Positions 22,034 to 33,407 of a stretch of 64,000 bases of DNA are shown here, one piece after another. The DNA comes from Hirsutella rhossiliensis (Eukaryota > Ascomycota > Sordariomycetes > Hypocreales > Ophiocordycipitaceae). The notes beneath the pieces were generated by a model. It was not told the origin of the DNA. It made no database searches and saw only the letters and a list, made by a program, of their open reading frames with translations. A program made the translations under genes and the position numbers. Location: NCBI RefSeq assembly GCF_020360975.1, contig NW_025408671.1, forward strand, positions 1,054,001 through 1,118,000. Reading direction: 5' to 3'. Position 1 is the stretch's first letter, and the number at the start of each line of letters is the position of its first letter.

Positions 22034-24740
22034 TCAGGCAGCCTCGCGGTCGAGCGACTGGCTCAGGACCATCTGATAGTATAGCCCCCTCCGGGCGACG
22101 AGCTCGTCGTGCGTGCCCAGCTCGGCGACGGCGCCACGGGCAACGACGGCAATGGCGTCGGCATTGCGCACAGTGCTGAGGCGGTGGGCGACGGCGACGG
22201 CGGTGCGGCCGGCGGCGGCGCGGGCCAGGGCCTGCTGGACCACCCTTTCCGACTCGCTGTCAAGGGCGCTCGTCGCCTCGTCCAGGAGCAACAGCCGCGG
22301 CCGCCCCGCCAGCGCCCGGGCGATGGCGATGGGCTGCCGCTGCCCGCCCGAGAGTGAGAGGCCCTGAGGGCCGCAGGGGGTGTCGAACCCCTGCGGAAGG
22401 GAGGCGATGAAGTCCCATATATCGGCGGCCCGGCACGCAGCCACGACCTCGGCCTCGGACAACGGCTGCTGCTCCTCGGCGCCCCTTCTGCGCCGGCCCT
22501 GGCCCCGGGCGCCGCCTCCCAGGGCCACATTGTCGCGGATGGAGCCTTGGTACAGCACGGGCTCCTGCTGTACCAGCCCCATGTCGCGCCGGTACCGCCG
22601 CCGGCCCAGCGTCCGGACTTCCCGACCGTCGGCCAGCACCGTGCCGGCCATCGGGTCGTAGAAGCGCTCGAGTAAGGAGACGACGGTCGACTTGCCGCAC
22701 CCCGATGCACCCACCAGCGCCACCATTTTGCCGGACCTGACGTCGAGCTCCATGCCCCGGAGCACCCGGTGCCGTGGCCGAAGCGGGTAGGCGAACTCGA
22801 CGCCTTGGCACCGCACCTCGACACCCTGCGCTGCCGCGTCCTTTTCCCCAGTCGTGTTGCCGCCGCCCTGGCCAGGAGCTTGACTGTCGGCGTCATCTTG
22901 GTCGTCGACCAGCTCAAGTTGGCGGCGCAGGCCCAGGATGTAGTTGATGGCGATGCGCGCCTTGGTCATGCTCGACGAGTACTGGAACAGCACGGCGGCC
23001 GCCTCGCTCGAGTAGATGATGGCCATAAAGATGGTGTAGAACTGCGTCGTCGAGTACTCACCCGTCGAAACGAGCCGGCCACCGTACCAGAAGCCGAGGG
23101 CCATGGCGAGGAAGGAGACGGACTGGGTAAGGGCGTAAAAGAGCATCTTAAAGCCTAGGTCGCCGATAGCCTGGGCGGCGATGCCCTGCAGACCGACCTC
23201 GTAGCGGTCGACAATAACCCGCTCGAGGGCTAGCGACGAAATGGTACGGATGCCCATAACAGCCTCGACCACCACGCCGCTACTACGGGCAAAGAGCGCC
23301 GCCGCATCTTGCTCGAAACGGAACTCGAGCCGGACCCGTACGAAGCCGGCGCCGACGAGTATCGGAAGCGCCCCGAGTGCTAGCACTAGCCCGAGCCTCC
23401 ACCCATGGGCAATAGCCACCACCGAAGACGACACCAGGTTGACCCCGTTCATGGCTAGTAGCGGCACGTCACTAGAGAGTAGCTGCTGTAGCGACGTCGG
23501 CTCCGTCGCGATACGCGATATAAGCGCGCCCGTTGAGTTATCGGGCCGGTCAAAAAAGTTCATACCCTGGCGGAGCGTGTCGTTGAAAACTTGGGTACGA
23601 TAGTGCTTCATGACCGTCTTGGGAGAGAGGCGAAGCTATACCAGCTTCTCTGCTCGTATACAAAGTTCAATGATACAGGGCCCCCTTACCTGCGCGAGCA
23701 CATTGGAAAACCATCCAAGAAAAAAGTACACGACAGAGTTTCCAAACGCAACGACCAAGAACATTAGGGCCAAGAAGTTACCGCGCGACACATCCATGGT
23801 CTGGAAGGCCTTTAGGGTCTTGGCTAAAAGAATGGCGAGCGCTGGGTAGGTGCCGCCGCCGACGAGACAGCAAACGAGCGTGACCGCCAGCGGCCGCCAC
23901 AGCGACCGCTGCTCCCGGAGAATGAACAGTAGCCCGTGGAGCAGGCCGTATCGCCCATGGTCCCACTGTGCCCCGGCCCCGGCCGCTGGATCCGCGGGCG
24001 TGGAGCCATGCGTCGGTGCCACGTCGAGGTCCGCCGGCGCCACGTCCTTGTCCTCGGCGGCCTCTTGGTGGTCGTCGGCCTTGTCGACCCCCTTGCTCAG
24101 GTCCTGGGCCTTGACGAGCCGCGCATAGGCGCCGCCGCGCCCAATTAGCTGCTCGTGCGAGCCGCTCTCGACCGCCTCACCCTTGGATATGACGACGATG
24201 TTGTCGGCGTCGCGGACCGTCGATAGCCGGTGCGCAATCACCACCATAGTCCGGCCCCTGGCAACATTGTTGAGGGCGGCCTGGACAATCTTCTCGGCAT
24301 TGGGGTCGAGAGCGCTCGTGGCCTCGTCGAGGAGCAGCACCTTTGGGTTCGAGACGATGCTTCGCGCGATGACGATGCGCCGCTTCTGCCCACCCGACAG
24401 CGAGGCGCCGCGCTCGCTAATATACGTCTTATAGCCCTAGAGGAAAAAAAGATGGGAGTATATGAGAGCGAGTAAGCAAGAGAGAAGGGGGGGCCGTCTC
24501 TTACATTCGGCAGACGCTCAATAAACTCGTGGGCGTAGGCGGCCTTGCAAGCCTCCGTCACGAGCCTTTGCTTCTCCTCCCCGGCGAGGCCGTCTTTGTC
24601 GGTGCCGGTGAGCCCGTCGACGACGTTCTGGAAGATGGTGCCGCTAAACAGCTTGGGCTCCTGGTTCACCAGCCGGACGTTTGTGCGAAGCCACTGCAGC
24701 AAAAGGGGATAAATATCATCGGTAAAGATATCGACGGCGG
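22034..24740 (-). pseudogene. 5'-truncated ABCB-type (MDR/P-glycoprotein-like) full transporter
   Basis: Three exons can be read on the minus strand: about 24740-24505, 24436-23690 and 23635-22034. The introns at 24437-24504 (68 bp) and 23636-23689 (54 bp) have GTAAG donors and CTAG/ATAG acceptors. The protein starts inside the first nucleotide-binding domain after its Walker A: Q-loop region (VNQEPKLFSG), signature LSGGQKRR, Walker B VLLLDEATS, H-loop IAHRLST. Then come a linker, the second transmembrane domain and a complete second NBD with Walker A GASGCGKST, signature LSGGQRQ, Walker B LLLLDEATS and AVAHRLST. One oddity is Pro where the family has Arg after LSGGQRQ. The first membrane domain and first Walker A are missing; the break falls at an inverted repeat. 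Family members export drugs, lipids or peptides. This copy cannot be a full transporter unless an upstream part lies elsewhere. Confidence 0.85.
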
Positions 24741-24912
24741 TATAGTAGTGGAGATCTTAACATCAGACCTCAACTACCGCGGCTTCAAGGTCATGCGTTA
24801 TTTTCACCGGGTCCAATCAGAGAGCGAAATTGTCTCTTCTCCGACGCATTCGGCACAAGAGCTTCGTTAATGTATACGCTATCTCCCCCTCGGAGACGTA
24901 GACGACGCCATT
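24700..24912 (+). repeat. Left arm of a 0.2-kb inverted repeat
   Basis: Matches the reverse complement of 24992-25214 over about 210 bases with scattered differences and a few small indels. Spacer about 79 bp. The arm begins inside the last readable part of the transporter's first NBD. Confidence 0.85.
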
Positions 24913-24991
24913 ATAATAGGAGAGAGGAAGAGGAAGGAAGGGAAGCTGGGCGACGCGGGGTCTTAGATTACGGGCATAATGTCGAAATAGA

Positions 24992-25214
24992 CGATGGCCT
25001 CGTCCACGTGTCCGAGGGGGAGGATGGCGTATACATTAACGAAGCTCTAGTGCCGAATGCGTCGGAGAAAAGACAATTTCGCTGTCTGATTAGACCTAGT
25101 GAAAATGACGTATGTATGACCTTGAAGCCGCGGTAGTTGAGGTCTGATGTTAAGATCTCCACCACTATGACGCCGTCGATACTATTAGCGATGATATTTA
25201 TCTATCCCCTTTTG
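24992..25214 (-). repeat. Right arm of the 0.2-kb inverted repeat
   Basis: Reverse-complement partner of 24700-24912. Both arms keep the same short open stretch (VYINEALVPNASEKRQFR), so the duplicated piece may once have been coding. It is not recognisable as ABC transporter sequence. Confidence 0.85.
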
Positions 25215-27039
25215 GTCTGACATCGAGCACAAGATGCCGTCACCGGCGGTAGAGTCGCTCATACTGCCGCTTATACTGCCGCTTATGGCGCCGCTTATAG
25301 AGGAAAGATAGTACTAATAAATTTAACGGTATAACTAGTCTCTCTTAATATATAACATAGGCGTATATCAAATATAAAAGGGGGTATTTATTGTCGCGAA
25401 GAACGGCTCATGGTCGAGTCAACTAGGTACCTATAGGTAGCCAGGCCAGCAAGGAAGCTGACTGACAATTGTCCACCCGCTCGTCCCTTACCGTTCTACC
25501 CTAGACGCATGCGGGGCTGCCTCCTATAACCTAGAACCAACTTGCAGCAACGCACGTCCACCTTGCGGTCACTACCTCGCATTGAGAACCAACTGCAGTA
25601 TTAGGAGCAACACGGAACTATGGGTGTTTATGTACATATACCCAAAAGTAGAGCTGCTGAAATGCATCTCGAAGCGGACGCTGTCTGGCAATGTAGATTC
25701 TGGCTCCTAGTCACTTTGTCACCAACGACTCCGAGACCCCGCGTCGCCCAGCTTCCCTTCCTTCCTCCTCTCTCCTGTTGTACTCCATAGTACCTCGATA
25801 CGATCATATCTACATTGCCTCCCCCACTCTTCCCCTCTATATACACCCATACTACCATCAGGTCTCGATCCGGCAGCCGCAGGAGTGGCGCTGTCAAATC
25901 CGCTGATGCGTTGCCACCTGCTCCGCCTGAAGGTCACATCGCACCAAGAGCATGCTCCGGATCGGCCAGCCTGTCTCGTGCGTCGTCGGCAGTATCATTT
26001 TCACCTCGTCGCTGTGGCTTATTGGGCTCGTAGCAACCTTGATGTCATCGCTCTGCGAGCTGCCACGCTGCAGCCACAATGTGCTTCCACTTCTAATAGC
26101 ACTTGTTCTGCAAGACTTTGCGCTGCAGCCAGGCCCCACATCTTTTTCATGATGCACGCTCGTGCTGAAGGGTGTTGGTTAGGTGGGCAGTGAATGCCCT
26201 ACAGGGGCGGGACACCTCCGATTGGCCTTAGAGGCCGGTTGTTGGTTCTTGGTTTGTTGCAGCCTTGCAACTAGTAACGGAGTTATACGCATATACGAGG
26301 CGCGAGGTTCCCTTTTCGGCGAAGACTGCGTCTATATGTGAACATGTCGTATTTTGAACTAGAACCGGGCGATAGTCGTGAGCTATTTGGCTTCCATATC
26401 GATAAGCGAAGACGAGTAATACCGGTACTGCCCCAACTGCCAAAGAGGTGGAGCGAGGAAGGGAGGCGACTTTGCCGTAGTCGCACAGCAAGCCGCATTC
26501 ACGTGCTACGCATCGAATGTATGTAGGTTACTCAAGTCGGTGTGAACCAACTAACCTACAGACATGTGTTTTGCATGCTACCTGGACCTGCAGTCTGACC
26601 TGTTGCTCTCAAAATCCTACGCTAGCTCCTATCGATAATCGCACTCAAGCCTCCGTCTGGTCCATGCGCTGTGATACGCTAGTGCATCCCAGTAGGTTAA
26701 AATGGCGCCCACTAACGAACTGCGACGATGCATTAGCATCACAACAGACCAACAATGCAACGATAGTGCTCACCAATCACGAGTCATGAATAACCAAAGC
26801 GGAACGGGGAAATGCACTCTTTGTTGCCGCCGCCTTCCTCGTCCTGGACCATATTTTGCACTTATAGGGGGAAACAGGCTTCTGCATGGGACGAAAGAAA
26901 GTGGAGCAGAAAGTGGAGACAGGAGGTACAGCACGGTTAAAGCCTACGATTATATCTGCAGCCCTGAATTGAGTCACGTCAGGTTGGCGCATGGCGCTAA
27001 TTACCCTGTCAGCCCGCCCTATGGCAAGACCCGAAGAGG
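25215..27039. other. Intergenic DNA, no convincing gene
   Basis: 25215-25390 is AT-rich and looks RIPped, with a small tandem repeat of ACTGCCGCTTAT near 25260-25300. From 25390 the composition is ordinary. Several overlapping open frames under 140 codons occur on both strands (25628-27151), with no domain, no consistent frame and no intron-joined product that I can recognise. Confidence 0.5.
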
Positions 27040-27425
27040 GGGTGTCACTTCTCTTGGCCCGCTGATAATTGGAGTCAAATATGGAGACAAAGCGGAACCA
27101 CTTCCTATTCGCATTTCGTAGCCTTAAGTGGGCCCTGATACCCCTGCACACTTAGTGCTACCTCAACCTACAGACCCGTAGCTAGGCTTGGGCACTCTGC
27201 GCCGGGTTGGCCACATCGGCAGCGCGGGCAAAATCCGCTCTCATATGCAGCGCGCTGTGAAGAGCCTCCAGCTCCAAACCAATTAGCAAGGAAAGTGGAG
27301 AGCTCGGCAGAAAGCCCAATGTCAGAACAGGCCATTTCCGCGTGTGTCGATGGGAGCCAGGGGGCCAAAGATACATGAGGCCGGCAGCCAACGGCAGCCA
27401 ATGAGATCCGAATGAGTGACTAGAA
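27040..27425. repeat. Un-RIPped copy of the 17985-18395 repeat
   Basis: Retains CA/TG where the copy at 17985-18395 has TA. It carries no recognisable coding region and lies just upstream of the minisatellite. Confidence 0.75.
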
Positions 27426-27532
27426 GCTGATGGAAGGTTCTGTGACTGTTAAGGTGGTGACACAGTGGCTACTGTGCGAATTAGGGAGCCAGGCCATTGG
27501 AGGCTGATGTACCGTGTGTGGCAGAATTCGTA

Positions 27533-28244
27533 TTTGTCCTGGGACCGTATCTGTCCTGGGGCCATATGTGTCCTGGGATTCATTTTCGTCCTGGGATCAT
27601 ATGTGTCCTTGGACCATGTGTGTTCCGGGACCGCATGTGTCCTGGGACCATACGTGTACTGGGATCGTACGCGTCCTAGGACCGTATCTATCCTGGGACC
27701 GTATCTGTCTTGGGACCATCTGTGTCCTGGGACCGTATCTGTCCTAGGACCATCTGTGTCCTAGGACCGTGTGTGTCCTGGGACCATCTGTGTCCTAGGA
27801 TCCATTTTCGTCCTAGGATCATATATGTCCTGGGACCGTGTGTGTCCTGGGACCGTATGTATCCTTGGACCGTGTGTGTTCCGGGACCGCATGTGTCCTA
27901 GGACTATCTATGTCCTGGGATCCATTTTAGTCCTAGGATCATATGTGTCCTGGGACCGTGTATGTCCCGGGACCGCATGTGCCCTGGGTCCATACATGTC
28001 CTGGGATTGTACGTGTCCTGGGACCGTATCTGTCCTAGGACTATCTGTGTCCTGGGATCCATTTTCGTCCTAGGATCGTATGTGTCCTAGGACAGTATAT
28101 GTCCTGGGACCATGCGTGTGTCCTGGGAACATATGTGTGTTGCGGTCATATCGGTCCCAGGACCGTGTGTGCTGGAGCCATATTTGTCCTGGGACCGTAT
28201 GTGTGCTGGGACCATGTGTGTCCTAGTGTTATCTCTGTCCTGGG
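27533..28244 (+). repeat. 18-bp minisatellite, about 40 units
   Basis: Tandem array of a unit like TGTCCTGGGACCGTATGT with substitutions, mainly at the end of each unit. Because 18 is a multiple of 3 and the unit lacks stops, several frames are open across the array; these are not genes. A degenerate continuation lies at 31767-31913, separated by the hAT element. Confidence 0.95.
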
Positions 28245-28516
28245 CAGGGTGGTTTTCCATACCCAAGTATGGAAATACCCTTTCCATACTATGGCATGGA
28301 CAGGGTATGGATATGGATCCATAGTATTTCAATGCTCAGTCAATAATTGGCCAAATTGCGCCACTGACCGGGACCCCTACAGCGCCATCCTCCAGGGGTC
28401 TGAGGGCCTTGAACCCCGCTAATTCCCACACAAACACAAATCGCTTTCCCCACCACTTTGCACCAACGCGTCGGACGAATCAGTTGTCGAACTATGGATT
28501 CTGCAAGTGTGCTATC

Positions 28517-28611
28517 TGTCAAGCTGGTAAAATACCGCTACACCATGCAAAATGAGGGCACCCCCGATAGAGGTGTTACTAACGCGTATTATAGGCCCTT
28601 TCTTGTCCTGA
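28517..28611 (+). repeat. Third copy of the 97-bp TRIM terminal repeat
   Basis: Same sequence as the TRIM terminal repeats, lacking the final CA, in the 5' untranslated part of hAT-1. No target duplication is evident. It may be a truncated solo LTR. Confidence 0.8.
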
Positions 28612-28937
28612 AGCTCATAACTCTCAGCAAGCTGAGAGCGCGGGCGGAAGGATAAGGGCAGGCACAATTGAGTCCAAACGATGATGCATGTTTTCTATCT
28701 ATCTGTGCGACATTGAGGGGGTATTTATACGAATAGATACCAATCTGGGACCCGTGGTGGCCCTGAATCAGTGCCAATTCCCGTGTATCCCGATTAGGGC
28801 AATGTTCCTCTACTGTATCGATACCTGACTCAAGTCCTTGTGTCTGACCTGCCTCTTTCACCGGAGTTTATACGTGTGCGGATTAGACCGTCAGTCTGCT
28901 CCCTCTGACACTATCCTTCTTCGATGCTGAATCTATT

Positions 28938-31560
28938 TTGTCGGACTCTACGACATCAAGATCTCGCAATACAAGAGGCAAAGCGGCTATCGCAACGTGG
29001 AAGCATGCTCGCGTTGCAGCAGAGGGGGAGGAAGAGTTTAAGGGCCGAAATCGCCTTCTCTATTGCAGCCATTGTCCCCAGACGAACACGTACAGCACTT
29101 CAGTTACCACTAACTTTCGAAAACATCTGGAGGGTAAGCACGATATTCGAGTCGTGGAAGATTTGACCCCTCTTCAATCGTCCATCTTTGAGGGGTTTGA
29201 GCAACTCTACCAGCAAGCACGGGACTTGGGCCGCACAACGGAGATTGAGTCGGAGGTCTTCAAACGCTACCTGGACCAAGACAAGATAAACAAAGCCTTA
29301 GCTTGGCTGATCGTCGCACGAAACCTTCCTTATCGAATTGTCGAATCCCGCGAATTTCACCTCTTCATTTCGACCTTGAACCCGGTCGCGAAGGACCATC
29401 TCCCTTCCGCCCACTCGACTATTCCACGAATTATCGACAATCATTTCCAGTCGGCCAAGGATATCGTGCGAATGAAGCTCCAGTCAGCAAAATCCAAGGT
29501 TCACCTCTCGCTTGACATTTGGACGTCCCCCAATCGGCTCCTTCTTCTCGGAGTTTGCTCCCACTTTGTTGACCACGCACAAGAAGCACGACGGAAAGCT
29601 CTCCTTGCACTTCGGCCTGTGGCGAACCATTCCGGGAGGAGCAATTCGTTACACTTCTTCCCATCTTGCGGGACTTTGGTATTCTGCGACGCCTTGGAAG
29701 CATCGTTGGGGATAATTCGAGCACGAATGACACCCTCTGCCGGGCAGTGAGCACGTATCTCAAGGAAGAGGGCGTCAAATGGGATCCTGAAGTTCACCGC
29801 CTCCGATGCCTAGGCCACGTTATCAACTTAGCAGTTCAAGCTTTCCTGTTCCAGAATTCTATTGACTTGAAAGAGGGCGAAATATGCGAAGACGCAGATG
29901 ACCTGGCAAAAGTTCAAAGGCAGCGCACCGAATTTCGCCGCCTTGGACCACTTGGTAAGCTCCACAACCTGGTTGTCAACATCCGGAGTTCATCAGGACG
30001 CAGTGGAGAGTTTATGGAACTCGCTGAAAGGGGCATTCCACTTGACAATCGTACGAGGTGGAATAGCTGGTATCAAATGCTGCATGTTGCCACTCAGCAG
30101 GAAACTGCCAGCGCTCTGGACACCTACACCAAGAATCATTTCGAAGATCTTTCTGCGGATTTTCTATTGCCGGAAGATTGGGCCCGGCTCCGAATAATTG
30201 AGAAGATCCTTCAACCGTTCGCCCGAGCGACATTAGCAACACAAGGGGATCATGCGACCCTGGACAAAGTGCTCTTCACGATGGACGTCTTGATCCGATG
30301 CTTTGATGAAGCCCTGGTACCATGCCTTCCATTCCTCTGATCTCCTTGTGCAAGCGCTGAGATGGTGCAATAGGTCACGTACAAATCAGACACCGAGCTG
30401 TCCTTTAGGATCAAACGAGGTGGGAAGTCTTTGACAAATATTATAGCAAGACAGAAGCATCGCCCTATTATGCAGCTGCCTTGATCCTTCATCCCAGCTA
30501 TCGCACAACATACATCCAGGCAAATTGGAAGAAGAAGTGGCAAAACCTGCGTTCAAACAGGTCAAAGACCTTTGGCTCACATACCGAGACACTGTGGATG
30601 GCGCCCTCTCGCAACATTTACTAGATGACGATGATGACGAGGACCTTGACGCGTTTGATCGCATTTCAAGGAACCTGCAGAATTGTACTCGACCGTCAAG
30701 CCAGGACGAGTACGAAGATTACATTTCATGTGATCCGTACGACATTACGCCGACGACGGCCTTGTCATGGTGGCTTCAAGAGCAACAGAGAAAACGATGG
30801 CCCAAGCTATCACAAATGGCCATAGACATCTGTCAAGCTGGTAAAATACCGCTACACCATGCAAAATGAGGGCACCCCCGATAGAGGTGTTACTAACGCG
30901 TATTATAGGCCCTTTCTTGTCCTGACACACCCCCTAGGTTGATGGCTGCATCTTCTATGGAGCCAGCAAGCTACCCGTAAGACCAATAGGGCCTTGTCTG
31001 GCAAATAGATAGGATTTCCTGTGTAGTTGAGGAGGCACAGGCAACCCCCCTGACTCTTTGGATTTGGGCTGTCAGCTACCCGCAGCGCATCATGACCACC
31101 CTAGGAGTCGAACAATGGACCAACCAGCTAGCGCAGCTTCCGGAATGGGTTTTCAACCCTCGCTAATTCGCCTAGCGGGGACCCGCAACCGGGCTCATAA
31201 CTGTCAAGCTGGTAAAATACCGCTACACCATGCAAAATGAGGGCACCCCCGATAGAGGTGTTACTAACGCGTATTATAGGCCCTTTCTTGTCCTGACAAC
31301 ATCCTATCAATGCCGGCGATGAGTGATGAACCTGAGCGGGTGTTCTCAGGGGCGCGTCGCACAATCTCATGGGAAAGAGCCCAATTGGACGCGAAACAAG
31401 TCGAAAAGGAGAATGCTTAAAGCATTGGCTCAAGAACGATATCTTGCAAGGGGCCGAGGGTGGTGGCGGGTCCCCAGATTTTGGGGTAAATCCTGGCTCA
31501 ACTTCTACGCCTGTTTCCTGCAAAAGGAGCAAATTTCTGCTTGGCATCCCCTTGACCGGT
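28938..31560 (+). pseudogene. hAT-1 transposase, frameshifted and interrupted
   Basis: Starts at ATG 28938. It has a BED-type zinc finger (about residues 42-70, YCSHC...NFRKHLEGKH), then the hAT RNase-H-like core: SLDIWTSPNR, a frameshift near 29635, then GILRRLGSIVGDNSSTND and LRCLGHVINLAVQAF, LDNRTRWNSWYQML. Further frame changes occur at about 30330-30400 and 30535. The C-terminal dimerisation region (ALSWWLQEQQRKRWPKLS, then EPERVFSGARRTISWERAQL) is split by the TRIM at 30831-31298, with one more shift near 31400. It closely resembles the fragments at 33633-35560 and 55960-56699. Inactive through indels, not RIP. Confidence 0.88.
30831..31298 (+). mobile_element. TRIM-like miniature LTR element, 468 bp
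   Basis: Two 97-bp direct terminal repeats (30831-30927 and 31202-31298) begin TGTCAAGCTGG and end GTCCTGACA, i.e. TG...CA with a TGTCA/TGACA inverted end. They are identical by eye. Target duplication ACATC at 30826-30830 and 31299-31303. The internal region of 274 bp holds a short plus-strand frame (segment YPQRIMTTLGVEQW) with stops and no pol motifs. These are the hallmarks of a terminal-repeat retrotransposon in miniature, mobilised in trans. It splits the hAT-1 transposase dimerisation domain. Confidence 0.85.
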
Positions 31561-31766
31561 CGTCTGTCATTACGTTCACGTTAACTGTTCCTTGATTTTC
31601 ATTGATTCATGTCGTGTTTGGCACGTTTTGCCGAGACCATATAGGTGAGCTGTTGCGGGATGCGCACGGACCAAGAATGGAAAGGTGTATTGTAATACTT
31701 GCAATAAATGTGGGGCGATACTCCAGTATGGATTGCACACCTTTCCATATATGGAAAACCACCCTG

Positions 31767-31913
31767 GTCCTGGGTCTGTGTGTGTGCTGCGATCATTTGT
31801 TTCTTGGAACGGTATGTGCTGCAGCCATGTGTGTGCTAAGACCGTATATGTCCTGAGACCATGTAGGGGTCATCGTATCAGTCTTGGGACCGTATTCTTG
31901 CTGAGTGGGGTTG
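31767..31913 (+). repeat. Distal part of the 18-bp minisatellite
   Basis: About seven or eight decayed units (GTCCTGGGTCTGTGTGTG, CTTGGGACCGTATTCTTG and others) continuing the array interrupted by hAT-1. Confidence 0.8.
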
Positions 31914-33400
31914 CGGAAGCTTTAGTGGTCCTCCTCGCTACACCTATGGGCTTTCGCCACCTTGCGAATCTCCTTAATAACCTCGAGCCGTAATGAATAC
32001 CACTGCAATTCATTTTGTCGCCCGGCGCGACACCGGCTTCCCCATCTACCGTCGAGGTCGGCAATGGCTGGCCGGCCTCGAAGGCCAACCGTCCACTCGC
32101 TCCAGAGCGCCTCGACCGTTTTTACTGCTCGGTACATCTGATACCGTGGCGGTGGCTCTGTCTTAACCGCAATCGTATCTGTCGCCGTCGGGCTCGTGGC
32201 ACGGCTATCATAATGCTCGACTGAGCCGAGCCGAGACGAATCGGCTTCCATCTCCTCGTCCTCCCTGCCCAACGACATCAACCACGGGCGGGGCCGTGAA
32301 TGCAGTGGTGGTCGTCGCGGCCGTAACTTGGAAATTGAAACTATTAGAAAAAAGGGACGACTAGGCTACCGCAAGACGTTCTTCGGTGGCTCGAAGCTGC
32401 TCGCTTAGCTCTGTTTAAGCTGGATCGTCCTAGCTTCGTTCCGCGCGTCGATGGAATTAAGGTAGTCCGGGAGGACCGGCATCGTCTGGACTAGGACGAC
32501 AAGCTGGCTTGGCCGCTCCTCTTCAAGGATGAAGTCCGATAGCTGCTGCGCGAATGGGGCGTAGGCCGGGTGCCGGAAGACCGGGTGGTTCTAAACGGGG
32601 CTGCCGGGGTATTTCTTCATCAGTATAACCGAATCCTGCAAGACAACCTCCGGTAGATAGAAGAGGAGATTCGTCGAACCCATCGCCGCCAGGTCGTTCT
32701 CCTGCTTAGTACCTAGACCGAACCGGCCTCGCCAATGGTCTAGCTCGGGCCAGATCATCGAAAGTAGGACCTCCGGCGGCGTCACGCCGGCACGGCGTAT
32801 CTCGAAGCATCCGACCTACGGCGGGTGACCGGCCATAGTACGCATAAACTTACGAGGCAACGAGTTTAGGTAATAGCCGACTATCTGCTCCTGGTTCTAA
32901 CGACCCGCCCGACGGATCTGGTCTTCGCTAATCCCCTTTAGTTTAGCCGTCCTCGCCCCCGATCTACGGCCGATATACGTCTTCCTCTGCGACGTAACGC
33001 CGGCGTAGGCGAAGGCCTTGACAACCTACTCGCGCTATGAGTTATACGAGAAAGCCGCCGTCCGGCCGATGCCGTTACCCTTGATTAGCCGGATATCGTA
33101 CTACGAGGACCGCCTGCTGAAATCGGGAAACGGCTCACTACCGAGATCCCAACGATATAAGAGGTAGAACGAGAGGCCACCTAAGATGCATATTAGCGGG
33201 TTCCTATTCCGATACGCGCCGGCAGTTTCGAGGCGGCCGTGCTGGTTCTGCTTGCCGGCTCGTGTCGTAAAGATGAGCGGCATGCACCGGGTCGAGCCCT
33301 CCCCAGCAAACTCAAAGGTGAATAGGTCTGAGATCTCTGCGGACGTGGTGGAGGAATAATGAGAAAAATATGCTGACACCCTCACCGGAGGTGGGGAGGG
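31914..33400 (-). pseudogene. Crypton-type tyrosine recombinase (Ndc10-like plus GCR1_C domain), degraded
   Basis: The minus strand reads, from 33385 down, a YR catalytic half resembling the fungal CBF3/Ndc10 domain-2 family: STRCMPLIFTTRAGKQNQHG, SFYLLYRWDL, then IGRRSGART and the nucleophile region VGYYLNSLPRKFMRTMAG. The expected H-x-x-R His reads Tyr (CAY to TAY). It continues through SMIWPELDHWRGRFG to a GCR1_C DNA-binding domain at 32281-31922 (TVEALWSEWTVGLRGRPAIA, ELQWYSLRLEVIKEI). Scattered RIP-type stops. The N-terminal part, including the first catalytic Arg region, is absent, probably cut by hAT-2. Cryptons move with this recombinase; it is not the DUF3435 Starship captain. Confidence 0.8.
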
Positions 33401-33407
33401 TGTAATA

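Larger units (their letters stand above)
28245..31766 (+). mobile_element. hAT-1 DNA transposon inserted in the minisatellite
   Basis: 3522-bp element with terminal inverted repeats CAGGGTGGTTTTCCATA at 28245 and in reverse at 31766, flanked by the 8-bp direct repeat GTCCTGGG (28237-28244, 31767-31774), the TSD length of hAT elements. Subterminal TATGGAAA/TTTCCATA motifs cluster at both ends. The TSD equals part of the minisatellite unit, so by itself it is weak; the TIRs are strong. It encodes a broken transposase and carries a TRIM-like insertion. Little or no RIP. Confidence 0.9.

Noticed and set aside
22063..24434. Many long frames on both strands over the ABC transporter
   Set aside because: Shadows of a GC-rich real gene; only the frames with Walker and signature motifs, joined by two introns, make a protein.
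25628..27151. Several small overlapping frames in ordinary-GC DNA
   Set aside because: No domain, no consistent strand or frame, and no intron-joined product.
27465..28422. Overlapping plus-strand frames of up to 107 codons reading Cys-Pro-Gly-Thr-type repeats
   Set aside because: They are the 18-bp minisatellite translated; several frames are open at once because the unit is a multiple of three without stops.
31914..33400. Starship captain (DUF3435 tyrosine recombinase)
   Set aside because: The domain pair and motifs fit the Crypton/Ndc10-GCR1_C group; no DUF3435-type motifs were seen here or elsewhere in the window.
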